Positions 32,909 to 42,416 of a stretch of DNA of 64,000 bases are shown here, piece by piece; the first letter of the stretch is position 1; each line of letters opens with the position of its first letter. Position numbers and translations under genes: made by a program. Origin of the DNA: Gammaproteobacteria bacterium RIFOXYD12_FULL_61_37 (lineage in GTDB: Bacteria > Pseudomonadota > Gammaproteobacteria > Chromatiales > Chromatiaceae); assembly GCA_001801995.1 (NCBI GenBank), contig MGZB01000012.1:1-64000 (forward strand), written 5' to 3'. A model generated the notes under the pieces. The model worked only from the letters and a program-made list of their open reading frames with translations, was not told the DNA's origin and made no database searches.

Positions 32909-33482
32909 CGGATATCTGACGAATCCCGCCATTTTTCTGGTCCAGACCCTGTTTGGGCTATACATTCTGGCGGTTGTCTTGCGGTTGTTGTTCCAGTGGG
33001 TGCGGGCTGACTTTTACAACCCGGTCTCGCAGCTCATCGTCAAGATGACCCACCCCGTCCTGCGCCCCTTGCGACGATTCGTCCCGCCGATGCTTGGACT
33101 GGACTCGGCCTCCCTGTTGCTCGCCTGGCTGCTGAAGGCCATCGAGATCGCCCTCGTCCTGCTGCTGGCCGGGTCCAGCTATCCCCTATGGGCTCCTCTG
33201 CTCTGGTCCATCCCGGCACTGATCGAATTGACCCTCAACATCTTTCTCTTCGCCGTCATTATTCAAGCGGTCCTCAGTTGGGTCAGTCCTGACCCCTACA
33301 ATCCGGTGAACAGTCTGCTCCACAGCCTGACAGATCCCATTCTGGCGCCGCTTCAGAGGCTTATCCCGCCGGTGTCCGGGGTGGATCTGTCGCCCATGGC
33401 CGCGATCATCAGCCTCTACCTGCTGGAGATGCTGCTGATGCCGCCCTTGCGGATGGTTACCGGGATGCCGCAGGGCCTCTGA
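32901..33482 (+). CDS. yggT: YggT family membrane protein
   Basis: A 193-aa inner-membrane protein with two copies of the YggT unit, each a helix pair plus a conserved loop (LLFQWVRADFYNPVSQLI and AVLSWVSPDPYNPVNSLL), linked by a hydrophobic region. This is the proteobacterial two-repeat form. YggT proteins are linked to osmotic and cell-envelope functions, but the mechanism is unclear. It overlaps proC and is followed 4 bases later by yggU. Confidence 0.92.
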   Translation: MSNGYLTNPAIFLVQTLFGLYILAVVLRLLFQWVRADFYNPVSQLIVKMTHPVLRPLRRFVPPMLGLDSASLLLAWLLKAIEIALVLLLAGSSYPLWAPLLWSIPALIELTLNIFLFAVIIQAVLSWVSPDPYNPVNSLLHSLTDPILAPLQRLIPPVSGVDLSPMAAIISLYLLEMLLMPPLRMVTGMPQGL

Positions 33483-33486
33483 ATCC

Positions 33487-33786
33487 GTGGAGTCCTGGTA
33501 TCAATGGGAAAAGGATGACCTGCTGCTGCGCCTGCGGATACAACCCAAGGCCAGCAGAGATACCTTTGCCGAACCCTATGGCGACGCCTTCAAGATCCGC
33601 ATCACCGCGCCCCCGGTCGATGGCAAGGCCAACGAGCATTTGCAGCGGTTTCTCTCCAAGGCCTTCGGCGTTCCGCTCAGAGATGTTTTGATCGAGACCG
33701 GTGAGACCTCGCGCGGCAAGCGCGTCCGCATACGGCAGCCAAAGCGGATTCCCCCCGAATTACAGATGGTTATCGGCCATTCGTGA
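33487..33786 (+). CDS. yggU: DUF167/YggU family protein
   Basis: A 99-aa cytoplasmic protein with the DUF167 pattern LLLRLRIQPKASRDTFAE, the central ITAPPVDGKANEHLQRFL and ETGETSRGKRVRI. The function is unknown across the family. It uses a GTG start at 33487. It is the last gene of the proC operon; a hairpin formed by ggccattcgt and its complement overlaps the stop codon. Confidence 0.93.
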   Translation: MESWYQWEKDDLLLRLRIQPKASRDTFAEPYGDAFKIRITAPPVDGKANEHLQRFLSKAFGVPLRDVLIETGETSRGKRVRIRQPKRIPPELQMVIGHS

Positions 33787-33896
33787 CGACGAATGGCCCC
33801 TGTTGCCCTTTTCGGGCTATACTCGGATAGCAACGATTCATGGCATCCCGCCGGATGTGAGTAAGCAGTAACCCCAAAACAGCCGAAACGGAACCA

Positions 33897-35879
33897 ATGC
33901 ACAGCATTGCCCTCGACAAACAGCTTGGCGCGCTCAAGGAATGGAAGGAACACCTCGCGAGAACCATTCTGGAGTATCACACTTGGCTGAGAACCCACAA
34001 AATGCTCTCGGCGGAGGCCGAGGAACGCATCCGCTACGGCCTGAGCGCCTTAAAGAAAGATGAACTCACCATCGCCTTCGTCGCTGAGTTCTCCCGTGGC
34101 AAGACCGAACTGATCAACGCCATCTTCTTCGCCGATTACGGCCGCCGCCTGCTTCCCTCCAGCGCCGGGCGGACAACCATGTGCCCGGTGGAGATGTTCT
34201 ACGACCACGCGAAGGGCGAGGCCTACCTGAAGACCCTTCCCATCGAGACGCGCCAGTACCAGCGTTCACTCTCCAGCTACAAGAACGAACCGGACGCCTG
34301 GGTCCATTTTCCGCTCGACATCAACTCCCCCGACCAGTTGGAGCAGACTTTGAAGGAGGTCAAGCGGACCAAGAAGGTCAGCATAGAGGAGGCCCACCGG
34401 CTCGGTCTTTCGGCCCACGATATGGCCATGTCCGACGAAGGTTCCAATGCCGCCTACATCGAGATCCCCAAGTGGCGCCACGCACTGCTCAGCTTTCCCC
34501 ATCCGCTGATGAAGAAGGGGCTGCGGGTACTGGATACGCCAGGCCTCAACGCCCTGGGTAGCGAACCTGAATTGACCCTGAGCATGTTGCCGGCTGCCCA
34601 GGCCATCCTCTTTGTGCTTGCCGCCGATACCGGCGTCACCCGTAGTGACCTGGAGATGTGGCAACACCACATTCAGGGTTTCCAGAGGGGGCGCCACCGG
34701 GGCATCCTGGTCGCGCTCAATAAGATCGATACCCTCTGGGACGACGAATTGCAGACCGAGGCCGCCATCAACAGCACCATCGCCCGGCAGCGCAGTTCGA
34801 CCGCCAAGCTGCTCGACATCCCCGAGGGAACCGTGTTTCCCGTCTCGGCACAAAAGGCCCTGGTGGCAAAGATCAAGCGGGATGCCGCCTTGATGAAGCG
34901 GAGCGCCTTGCTCGAAATAGAGGATTACCTCTCCGAGGACATCCTCTCCACCCGGCAGCAAATACTGGCAGAGGTTTTGAGCAACAGCCTCGGCGACATG
35001 CTGAGCAACAGCGTCAGTCTGGTCAGCGAAAAACTGGGGAGCGTTCAAAAGCAGCGCACGGAGCTGCTGGAGTTGACGGATAAGAGCGACGCCATGATCG
35101 AACACATGCTGTCGGAGACCTCGGATGAGAAGGTCAAGTACAAGCAGAACGTGGGCAGCTTCCTCTCCAGCCAGAAGACCTTGCAGGGTCAGGCGGAAGA
35201 CCTTCGCCGGGCGCTCAGCATCGAGTCTCTCGACAAGATGATCAATGAGGCCCACGGCCTGATGCAGGGCAACTGGACCACGGCCGGCCTAAAAAAGAGC
35301 ATGCGCTCCCTCTTTGATCAGCTTAATACACGCATGGAAGAGGTCACTGCCCAGGTCGAGGAGACCCGGCGCCTGGTGCGCAGCATCTATCGGCGGTTCC
35401 AGGATGACCATGGGTTCAATATCATCCAGCCGCGCATGTTCTCGGTGATGAAATACCGTGTGCAACTGGAAATGCTGCATCAAGAGGCCGAGATCTTCCG
35501 CAACAGTACCCTCATGGCGCTGACCGAGAAGCACTTCGTCATTAAGCGCTTTTTCAACGCCATCGTCGATCAGGCGCGCAGGGTCTTTGCCGACGCAGCC
35601 AAGGAGGCCAACGGCTGGACCATAGCATCCCTTGAGCCGCTGAAATACCAGATCAGGGATCATAAGGACCTGCTCGACCGGAAGATCACCGACCTGAAAA
35701 AGATCGCCCAGTCCCGAAGCACCCTCAACAGCCGTGTCGAGGAACTGGATAATCACAGGGAGGCCGTCGAGGTGGAGCTTGAAAAGCTTAAGCGCATGCA
35801 AGGCCGGCTCTTCAAAAGTGTCAGCGCCGAAGCCCCGTCTGCCGAACGGCCCCGGCCCCGGCTTGTGGCCAGCAATTAG
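33897..35879 (+). CDS. Dynamin-like GTPase
   Basis: A 660-aa bacterial dynamin-superfamily protein. G motifs: P-loop-like AEFSRGKTEL at 63-72 (the dynamin form with RGK), switch threonines in GRTTMCPVE, DTPG at 213-216 and NKID at 275-278. Residues from about 340 onward are long helices with coiled-coil character, the stalk or middle region. No clear transmembrane pair is seen, so membrane association would be peripheral. Roles known for the family range from membrane remodelling to stress or phage protection; none can be assigned. It is a single-gene unit between yggU and the DUF4426 gene. Confidence 0.85.
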   Translation: MHSIALDKQLGALKEWKEHLARTILEYHTWLRTHKMLSAEAEERIRYGLSALKKDELTIAFVAEFSRGKTELINAIFFADYGRRLLPSSAGRTTMCPVEMFYDHAKGEAYLKTLPIETRQYQRSLSSYKNEPDAWVHFPLDINSPDQLEQTLKEVKRTKKVSIEEAHRLGLSAHDMAMSDEGSNAAYIEIPKWRHALLSFPHPLMKKGLRVLDTPGLNALGSEPELTLSMLPAAQAILFVLAADTGVTRSDLEMWQHHIQGFQRGRHRGILVALNKIDTLWDDELQTEAAINSTIARQRSSTAKLLDIPEGTVFPVSAQKALVAKIKRDAALMKRSALLEIEDYLSEDILSTRQQILAEVLSNSLGDMLSNSVSLVSEKLGSVQKQRTELLELTDKSDAMIEHMLSETSDEKVKYKQNVGSFLSSQKTLQGQAEDLRRALSIESLDKMINEAHGLMQGNWTTAGLKKSMRSLFDQLNTRMEEVTAQVEETRRLVRSIYRRFQDDHGFNIIQPRMFSVMKYRVQLEMLHQEAEIFRNSTLMALTEKHFVIKRFFNAIVDQARRVFADAAKEANGWTIASLEPLKYQIRDHKDLLDRKITDLKKIAQSRSTLNSRVEELDNHREAVEVELEKLKRMQGRLFKSVSAEAPSAERPRPRLVASN

Positions 35880-35995
35880 CAGACCGGCGGCCTGAATTTC
35901 CCTGGCTTTTTCAGGGCATCGGCCCCACCCAAGCCATGAGCTGCTATTGTTGAAATTTTAGAGTGCTCGGTTCACAGCCCAAGGAGGCTCACGCC

Positions 35996-36439
35996 ATGCA
36001 ACACAAACTCCCGATCCTCGGTATCCTGATACTGCTCGCCGCGTCCCTTCCCCTCCTCGCCGAGGACAGCACCCGCGTGGGTGGATACAGCATTCATCAC
36101 GCCACACTGACCACCGACACACTCGCCCCCGATATCGCCAAGGCCTACGGCATTACCCGCAGCCCCAACAGGGGCATGATCAATATCAGTCTGATCAAGG
36201 AACAGGCTGGAACCACGGGAACAGCCACGGCCGCCAAGGTGCAGGTCAACCTGAAGCGTCTCACGGGCCAGCGGGAAGAAGTGGAGATGAGGGAAATACG
36301 CGAAGAGAGCGCCATCTACTATATCGGCGTGTTCGGCGTCGTCACAGGTGAGAAGGTCGCTTTCGACATTCAGGTCACCCCTGAGGGCGCCGCCGAGCCC
36401 TTCAAAACGACTACCTCTGGCGAATTTTACGGCCGTTAG
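35996..36439 (+). CDS. DUF4426 family secreted protein
   Basis: A 147-aa protein starting at ATG 35996 after AAGGAGG, with a signal peptide (about residues 1-24, ending LLAED). The mature part matches DUF4426: YSIHHATLTTDTLAPDIAKA, YGITRSPNRGMINISLI, and EIREESAIYYIGVF near the end. In many gammaproteobacteria this gene is near proC-yggT-yggU, as here, although a GTPase gene has been inserted between them. The function is unknown; the location is probably the periplasm. Confidence 0.82.
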   Translation: MQHKLPILGILILLAASLPLLAEDSTRVGGYSIHHATLTTDTLAPDIAKAYGITRSPNRGMINISLIKEQAGTTGTATAAKVQVNLKRLTGQREEVEMREIREESAIYYIGVFGVVTGEKVAFDIQVTPEGAAEPFKTTTSGEFYGR

Positions 36440-36460
36440 GCGGGATAATCGTCAGGGCAA

Positions 36461-36487
36461 AAAAAACCGCCGTTGACCGGCGGTTTT
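36461..36487. terminator. Bidirectional intrinsic terminator
   Basis: An A-run, then CCGCCG and CGGCGG pairing around TTGAC, then TTTT. It sits between the convergent DUF4426 gene and the rpmB-rpmG operon and can serve both. Confidence 0.85.
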
Positions 36488-36506
36488 CTGTGGTCCCCCA
36501 AGGGAC

Positions 36507-36662
36507 TCACTTGATTTTGGCTTCCTTGTACATCACGTGCTGACGGACCTTGGGATCGAATTTCTTGATCTCCATCTTGCCGGGCATGTTCCGCTTATTC
36601 TTCGTCGTGGTGTAGAAGTGGCCGGTACCAGCACTGGATACGAGCTTGATCTTGTCGCGCAT
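36507..36662 (-). CDS. rpmG: 50S ribosomal protein L33
   Basis: A 51-aa L33 of the cysteine-free (zinc-independent) type: [20 protein letters not shown], followed by [17 protein letters not shown]. It is too short to stand out among longer frames, but the sequence is unmistakable. It is the second gene of the conserved rpmB-rpmG pair, 11 bases after rpmB, and ends 20 bases before the terminator. Confidence 0.97.
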   Translation of the reverse strand: MRDKIKLVSSAGTGHFYTTTKNKRNMPGKMEIKKFDPKVRQHVMYKEAKIK

Positions 36663-36673
36663 ATGGGTTCCCC

Positions 36674-36910
36674 TTAAACCTTTTCGCCACGGGCACGGAT
36701 GTCGGCCAACACGGCGTCGATGCCCTTCTTGTCGATGATACGCATCCCCTTGCAGGTGAGGCGCAGACGGACCCAGAGGCCCTCGCTCTCGACCCAGAAG
36801 CGATGATAGTGGAGATTGGGCAGAAAGCGGCGCCTGGTCTTGTTGTTGGCGTGCGATACGTTGTTGCCCACTGCGGGCCGCTTACCTGTTACCTGGCAAA
36901 CACGGGACAT
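36674..36910 (-). CDS. rpmB: 50S ribosomal protein L28
   Basis: A 78-aa L28 starting [20 protein letters not shown] at ATG 36910, with GAGGAAAAG before it. A longer frame to 37021 is rejected because the family starts here. The single cysteine and lack of CxxC pairs indicate the zinc-free form, consistent with its L33 partner. It is transcribed with rpmG. Confidence 0.97.
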   Translation of the reverse strand: MSRVCQVTGKRPAVGNNVSHANNKTRRRFLPNLHYHRFWVESEGLWVRLRLTCKGMRIIDKKGIDAVLADIRARGEKV

Positions 36911-37048
36911 TTTCTTTTCCTCGATGAGTCTATTCTTTTTGCCGATGATTCGATTCGGCTGCCTGATACGGGTCAGGGCTGAAAGGCGCGTATTTATATC
37001 AGAAAAGATCGGGCGCCACAAGGAAACCTGAGCGGCCCGATCCCAGCA

Positions 37049-37528
37049 TCAATGATGCATACCACCCGCAGGCATCTTCATCCCTTCCATGCCCTGGTTC
37101 TGCATTTCCTGCATAGGCATGCCGCTGCCAGCAGCCTCAGCTTTCTGGAACGGGGTGTACCGGGCCTGCTGGCCGATGGAAGGGATGGAGACCACGACCT
37201 TCATGTCGTCGCTGGCCGTGAATTCACCCGATCCCTTCAGCAGGTTGGGTTCCACCGGCGTCAGCTTTACCTCCACCTTGGCGCCGCCGGAAAGCACCGT
37301 CGCGATGGCATCCATCCCGGCGCTGGGCATGGATTCGTTGCCGTGGTTCATGACATACAGCCGGATCTCCTTTCCTTCGATCACCAGTTCCAGATGGTGG
37401 GTGGCTGTCATGCGCACCTGCCCGCCGTGGGGCGATGCCTGGGTATCCAGGTACTCGTCGGTATGGGCCAGCGCATTGGCCGACAGGAGCAGGGCGGCAA
37501 CAAACCCCAGTTTTTTAAGCAATTTCAT
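37049..37528 (-). CDS. Periplasmic Met/His-rich protein of the RND efflux operon
   Basis: A 159-aa protein with a signal peptide (1 to about 21, ending ALAHTDEY), a compact domain with no recognised family, and a Met/His-rich tail (GMPMQEMQNQGMEGMKMP, then GGMHH) suited to binding Cu(I), Ag(I) or a related ion. Its start overlaps the end of the RND pump gene by 14 bases, so it is the third gene of the efflux operon. A role as periplasmic metal carrier or sensor is inferred, by analogy with CusF, but it is not a CusF homologue that I can recognise. Confidence 0.7.
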   Translation of the reverse strand: MKLLKKLGFVAALLLSANALAHTDEYLDTQASPHGGQVRMTATHHLELVIEGKEIRLYVMNHGNESMPSAGMDAIATVLSGGAKVEVKLTPVEPNLLKGSGEFTASDDMKVVVSIPSIGQQARYTPFQKAEAAGSGMPMQEMQNQGMEGMKMPAGGMHH

Positions 37529-40500
37529 CGTTATCTCCTCGATTGGCTAAAAGTTGCATCAAAGGCTTCTCGCCCCAGCGCCAGAACAGCACGGGGGTAA
37601 GGAGCGTATCCAGTAGGGTGGAGCTGACCAGCCCGCCGAAAATCACCAGCGCGACCGGATGGAGGATCTCCTTGCCCGGATCCCCACCCGCCAGCAGCAG
37701 CGGCAGGAGCGCGAAGGCCGCCACCAATGCTGTCATCAGCACCGGCACCAGCCGTTCCAGGCTGCCGCGCACGATCATGGGGATGCCGAAGGTTTCGCCC
37801 TCGTGCAAGGCCAGGTTGATGTAGTGGCTGATCTTGAGAATGCCGTTGCGGGTGCTGATGCCCGCCAGGGTGATGAAGCCCACCATGCTGGCGACGGAAA
37901 GGGTCTGCCCGGCGAGCCAGAGCGCCGCCACGCCGCCTACCATGGCCAGGGGAATGTTGCCCATGATGATGGCCGCCAGCACGGCGGATTGATAACGGCT
38001 GTAGAGCACCAGAAACACCAGCGTCAACGACACCAGGCCCAGCACGGCGATCAACTGGCTGGCCTCTTCCTGGGCCTGGAACTGGCCTTCCAGTCGGGTG
38101 AAATAGCCCTCGGGCAGGGGAAACCGTTCCAGCTCCGCGCGAATGGCCCGGATTACCTCGGCCATATCGGCCCCTTCTGCCGCGTTGGCCGACAGCACGA
38201 TGCGGCGGCGGCCGTTTTCGCGCAGAATCTGATTGGGGCCGCTGCTCTCCTCGATGCCGGCGACCATGCGCAAGGGGATGTAGCCTGAATGGGTCTCCAC
38301 CAGCAGGTTGCGCAAGCCCCCGGCGGTCCGGTCGCTGTCCCGCAGGCGGATCACCACGTCGGCGCGGCGGTTGCCGTCGATCACCTGGGTCAGGGTCTCG
38401 CCGTTGGCGAGGGTCTCCAGGGCGGTGTTGATGCTGGCGGGGGTAGCGCCGTATTGCTGCGTCTTGTCGTAATCCACCCGAACCTGCAACTGCGGAATGC
38501 GAACCTGCTTCTCCAGTTGCAGATCCACCACCCCTGGGATAGCCGCCAGACGGGCCTGCAACTCGGCCGCCAGACCGCGCAGGCTGTCGGTGTCGTCCCC
38601 GAAGACCTTCAGCGCGATCTGCGCCCTTACGCCGGACAGCAGGTGATCCAGGCGGTGGGAAATCGGCTGGCCGATGTTGAGAGAGGCGGGGATGACCGAC
38701 AGACGGCCGCGGATATCCGCCAGCACCACCTCGCGCGGGCGGTCCGATGGCTGTAAGTCCACCTCGATTTCGTTGGTATGCACCCCCTCCGCATGCTCGT
38801 CCAGTTCCGCCCGCCCGGTGCGGCGCCCGACTTGCTTGACCTCCGGGACTTGCAGCAGCAACTGTTCCGCCAGGGCGCCGACACGGCCGGACTCGGTCAG
38901 GGAGATCCCCGGTTGCAGCATCAGGGTGATGGTCAGGGTGCCCTCGTTGAAGGCCGGCAGGAACGCCTTGGGGAAGAAAGGGATGCTGGCGGTCGCCGTG
39001 ACGACCAGCGCCAGGGCGGCGCCGAGCAGCAGGCCGCTGCGAGGGAACGAGGCGTGCAGCAGGCGTTCGTCCAGGCGCTTGAGGAACCGGACGAGGGGGG
39101 AGTCGCCATGCGCCCCCCGTCCCGCGTCCCCCTTACCCAGAAGGTAATAGCAGAGCACCGGCGTCACCGTGACCGCCACCAGCAGGCTCGCCAGTATGGA
39201 CACGACATAGGCGATCCCCAACGGGGTGAACAACCGCCCCTCGATCCCTGCCAGAAAGAACAGGGGAACGAACACCAGCACTACGATCAGCGTGGCGTAC
39301 ACCACACCGGAGCGCACCTCGCGGGAGGCCGCCGCGATCACCCCCAGCACCGGGCGCGGCTGGGACAGGGCCGCATTCTGGCGCAGGCGGCGCAACACGT
39401 TTTCCACGTCCACCACGGCGTCATCCACCAGCTCGCCCAGGGCAATGGCCAGCCCGCCCAGGGTCATGGTGTTGACCGAGAGGCCGAAGGCGTAAAACAC
39501 CAGTCCCGCCGCGAGCAGGGAGAGGGGGATGGCGGTCAGGGAAATCAGCGTGGTGCGCAGGTTCAGCAGGAACAGGAAGAGCACCACCACAACCATGACG
39601 CCGCCGTCGCGCAAGGCCTCCTCCACGTTGCGGATGGCGTTTTCGATGAAGCTGGCCTGCTTGAACAGGATGTTGTCCAGCTTCACCCCGGTCGGAAGAC
39701 TGCGGCCAAGCTCCGCCAGGGCCGTTTCCACCTCGCCGGTCAGCCGTACCGTATCCACGCTCGGCTGCTTCTGCACCGACAGAATCACGGCGGGCCTGCC
39801 CATGAAGCCGGCGGCCCCACGCTTCACCCCGGCGGCGAAATCGACCTCCGCCACCTGCTGCAACAGGATCGGCACAGCCTCCCGGTGGGCAACCACCAGA
39901 TTACGCATGTCCTCCAGCCGCGTGGTCCGCCCGATATGGCGAATCAGCCATTCCTGGGAGTGGGCCTCCAGAAAGCCGCCGCTGGTGTTTGCCGCGAATC
40001 CTCTCAATGCCGACTCGATCTGATCGAGGCTGATGCTGAGGCGCTCCATATTCCCCACGTCCGGGGTAATGCGGTATTGGCGCACGTCCCCGCCCATGGG
40101 GATCACCTGCGATACGCCCGGAATCGCCAGCAGGCGCGGGCGCACCACCCAGTCCGCCAAGTCCCGCGCCTCCATCGGGCCTATGCCCTTCTTGCCTCCC
40201 GAGGCGTCAGGCTCCTCCACCGTCAAAGCAATGAGCAGGATCTCCCCCATGATCGAGCTGATCGGCGACATCTTGGGCAAGGCCCCGACGGGCAACTGGC
40301 TGGCGATCGCGCCCAGCCGCTCGGCCACCTGCTGGCGGTTGAGGTAGATGTCCGTCCCCCAGGCGAATTCCACGAACAGGATGGACAGACCCACCCCGGA
40401 GACCGAACGCACGCGGGTCACGCCCTCCAGACCGTTCATGGCCGTTTCCAGCGGGAAGGAGATCAGTTGCTCCACCTCCTCGGGGGCCATGCCGTGTGCC

Positions 40501-40655
40501 TCGGTCATCAGGGTCACGGTGGGTTTATTGAGGTCCGGCAACACGTCCACCGGCAGGCGGGACAGGGTAAACAACCCGTACAGGAGCAACAGCGCCGCGC
40601 CCGCCAAGACGAACAGGCGGTTGCGCAAACTGGCTTGGATGATTGCGTTGAACAT
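37515..40655 (-). CDS. CzcA/CusA-family heavy-metal efflux RND pump
   Basis: A 1046-aa inner-membrane proton/metal antiporter of the HME-RND family. Features: 12 predicted helices, two large periplasmic loops, the N-terminal RNRLFVLAGAALLLLYG, and the acidic motif GELVDDAVVDVENVLRR in the fourth helix that carries the proton relay in CzcA-like pumps. The metal (Cu/Ag versus Co/Zn/Cd) cannot be fixed; the Met-rich small protein downstream hints at a soft metal. It is encoded 9 bases after the adaptor gene. No outer-membrane channel gene is adjacent. Confidence 0.9.
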   Translation of the reverse strand: MFNAIIQASLRNRLFVLAGAALLLLYGLFTLSRLPVDVLPDLNKPTVTLMTEAHGMAPEEVEQLISFPLETAMNGLEGVTRVRSVSGVGLSILFVEFAWGTDIYLNRQQVAERLGAIASQLPVGALPKMSPISSIMGEILLIALTVEEPDASGGKKGIGPMEARDLADWVVRPRLLAIPGVSQVIPMGGDVRQYRITPDVGNMERLSISLDQIESALRGFAANTSGGFLEAHSQEWLIRHIGRTTRLEDMRNLVVAHREAVPILLQQVAEVDFAAGVKRGAAGFMGRPAVILSVQKQPSVDTVRLTGEVETALAELGRSLPTGVKLDNILFKQASFIENAIRNVEEALRDGGVMVVVVLFLFLLNLRTTLISLTAIPLSLLAAGLVFYAFGLSVNTMTLGGLAIALGELVDDAVVDVENVLRRLRQNAALSQPRPVLGVIAAASREVRSGVVYATLIVVLVFVPLFFLAGIEGRLFTPLGIAYVVSILASLLVAVTVTPVLCYYLLGKGDAGRGAHGDSPLVRFLKRLDERLLHASFPRSGLLLGAALALVVTATASIPFFPKAFLPAFNEGTLTITLMLQPGISLTESGRVGALAEQLLLQVPEVKQVGRRTGRAELDEHAEGVHTNEIEVDLQPSDRPREVVLADIRGRLSVIPASLNIGQPISHRLDHLLSGVRAQIALKVFGDDTDSLRGLAAELQARLAAIPGVVDLQLEKQVRIPQLQVRVDYDKTQQYGATPASINTALETLANGETLTQVIDGNRRADVVIRLRDSDRTAGGLRNLLVETHSGYIPLRMVAGIEESSGPNQILRENGRRRIVLSANAAEGADMAEVIRAIRAELERFPLPEGYFTRLEGQFQAQEEASQLIAVLGLVSLTLVFLVLYSRYQSAVLAAIIMGNIPLAMVGGVAALWLAGQTLSVASMVGFITLAGISTRNGILKISHYINLALHEGETFGIPMIVRGSLERLVPVLMTALVAAFALLPLLLAGGDPGKEILHPVALVIFGGLVSSTLLDTLLTPVLFWRWGEKPLMQLLANRGDNDEIA

Positions 40656-40664
40656 GGGACCGCC

Positions 40665-42284
40665 CTAGCGTACTTGGCCCAGCAAGGCCGCGCCCTGAGT
40701 CACGACGCGCACCCTGCCGGCGGGCAGGCCCTCCAGCACCGCCAGGGTATCTACGTCCAGCGGCTGTGACTTGACCTTGTGGGGGGTAAAGCGCTCCGCC
40801 GAGGTCTTTACCCAGAGGACCGGTTCCATTTGGCCGTCATGCACCAGGCTGGCGGCGGGCAGCGGTACGCCCTTTATCTGCTGCTTGGTTTGCACCGCCA
40901 CCTTGACCGGCTGCCCCACGCTCATGACCAGGGGGGAGGCCTTGACCCGGAATCGGAGCGGTAGCGCCTGATTGCGCAGTTGCTGGCTGGCGCCCACGAA
41001 CTCCAGAGCGACCCTTTGCCCCTCGATCATGGCGGAGGCCCCGCCGATGCGCCAGGCAAGGCCGGGATCGTAAGTCAGGGCTTCGACCTGCAAGCGGCTG
41101 GGGTCGATGATGGTAAACAACTTGTCTCCGGCATTGGCCTGCTGTCCCAGCATCACATTGGCGGTGCTGATGATGCCGGCCAGCGGCGCCCGCAAGGTTT
41201 CCGGCTGTTGGGCCAGGCTGCCCTGCAAGGCTTGTAGACGCGCCTTGAGCACATCGGACTCGTTGCGGGCGGCATCCACGTCCATCTCCGAGACCAGCCC
41301 GGCAATGCTCGTCAGGCGCTCCGCCTTTTTCTCGGCCAGGCCCAGCAGGCTGCGCAATTCGGCGATCTTGTCCTGCTGATCCCCCTTGTCCGTGTTGCTG
41401 GCCGCAGGTTCCAGTATGGCCAGCACAGCCCCCTTCTCCACGCGGCTGCCTATGGACGGAAAACCGCCCTCAGGGGCCAGCAACTGCCCGCTCATCAGGG
41501 GTTGCACGGTGGCGCTGGCGTTGGGGTCGGTCACCACCACCCCATTGAGCTGCACGGTCAGGGCCAGGGTCTGCGGCATGCTCAGCGTCGTGCGGATCGC
41601 CAGCAGGCGCTGGACCGGCTTGGGCAGAAACAGGCTGCCGTCGGGAAGGCGGGCCGGCTTATTCCCCGATCCGGCCAAAGGGGGAGTGGCTGCGGCGCCC
41701 CCCCCGTGGCTGTGCTCCTCGCCGCCGTGGGCAAAGGCCATTTTCGGCAGCAGCGTCTTTTCCAGCAGGCTGCCCCAGAACCGCCACCAGGGCCTCGACT
41801 CCGGCCCGCCGTCCGCATTCGGATCGGGAATCTGCCAAATACCCACCAGCAGATCGTTCAACCCCTTCGCCTGCACTGTCGCCAGGACCTCGTAGCGGCC
41901 CGGATCGGCAAGCCAGCCGGCATCTCCTTCCGCGATCCCGTTGGCATTGGCCTTCATCACCAGCTTTTTCCCTTTGCTTTCCAGCTCCACCGTTGCATCG
42001 GGGATGGGTTCGTTGGTGGAAAACCGGTCCACATAGAGGGTCAGCTTGCCGTCAAGGACGATGCCGAGCAGCTCCACATCCGAGGATTGCAGTTCCAGAC
42101 GCACCCCGCCACCGGCGGAAAGATTCGGGGCGGCCGGGGAAGCGGCCTCGTCCCCGTGGCTGTGATCCTCGCCGCCATGGGCGAAAGCAGCAACAGGCAG
42201 GACCATCGCGCAAAGCAGCAGGCCGGCCCGCAAAACCGCGTGCGAGGTACTTTGAACGATGAAGAAGGAATGGCGAAGTTGCAT
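40665..42284 (-). CDS. RND periplasmic adaptor (membrane-fusion protein) with His-rich segments
   Basis: A 539-aa adaptor, longer than the usual 400 because of an extra N-terminal domain (about residues 35-160). Two near-identical histidine-rich strings, AHGGEDHSHGDE after the signal peptide and AHGGEEHSHGGG near residue 190, look like metal-binding sites. The C-terminal 330 residues contain the lipoyl/barrel-sandwich and hairpin (SRVEKGAVLAILEPAAS, RAPLAGIISTANVMLGQQ). It delivers metal or couples the pump to an outer-membrane channel. First gene of the three-gene efflux operon. Confidence 0.87.
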   Translation of the reverse strand: MQLRHSFFIVQSTSHAVLRAGLLLCAMVLPVAAFAHGGEDHSHGDEAASPAAPNLSAGGGVRLELQSSDVELLGIVLDGKLTLYVDRFSTNEPIPDATVELESKGKKLVMKANANGIAEGDAGWLADPGRYEVLATVQAKGLNDLLVGIWQIPDPNADGGPESRPWWRFWGSLLEKTLLPKMAFAHGGEEHSHGGGAAATPPLAGSGNKPARLPDGSLFLPKPVQRLLAIRTTLSMPQTLALTVQLNGVVVTDPNASATVQPLMSGQLLAPEGGFPSIGSRVEKGAVLAILEPAASNTDKGDQQDKIAELRSLLGLAEKKAERLTSIAGLVSEMDVDAARNESDVLKARLQALQGSLAQQPETLRAPLAGIISTANVMLGQQANAGDKLFTIIDPSRLQVEALTYDPGLAWRIGGASAMIEGQRVALEFVGASQQLRNQALPLRFRVKASPLVMSVGQPVKVAVQTKQQIKGVPLPAASLVHDGQMEPVLWVKTSAERFTPHKVKSQPLDVDTLAVLEGLPAGRVRVVTQGAALLGQVR

Positions 42285-42416
42285 GAGGCTTGAGATGACC
42301 GGTGTTGATTGCCTTAAGTATCGCCGGGGCAGGATGACAGAGGGCTGACGCTAAGATGACAAAAAGGTAATCCAGAAGCTGGATATCCGGTGAGCCCCTC
42401 TCCTGGAATGCGTATA

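Noticed and set aside
38778-40769. 663-codon plus-strand frame opposite the RND pump
   Set aside because: Shadow of the CzcA-like gene; Gln/His/Arg-rich with no domain.
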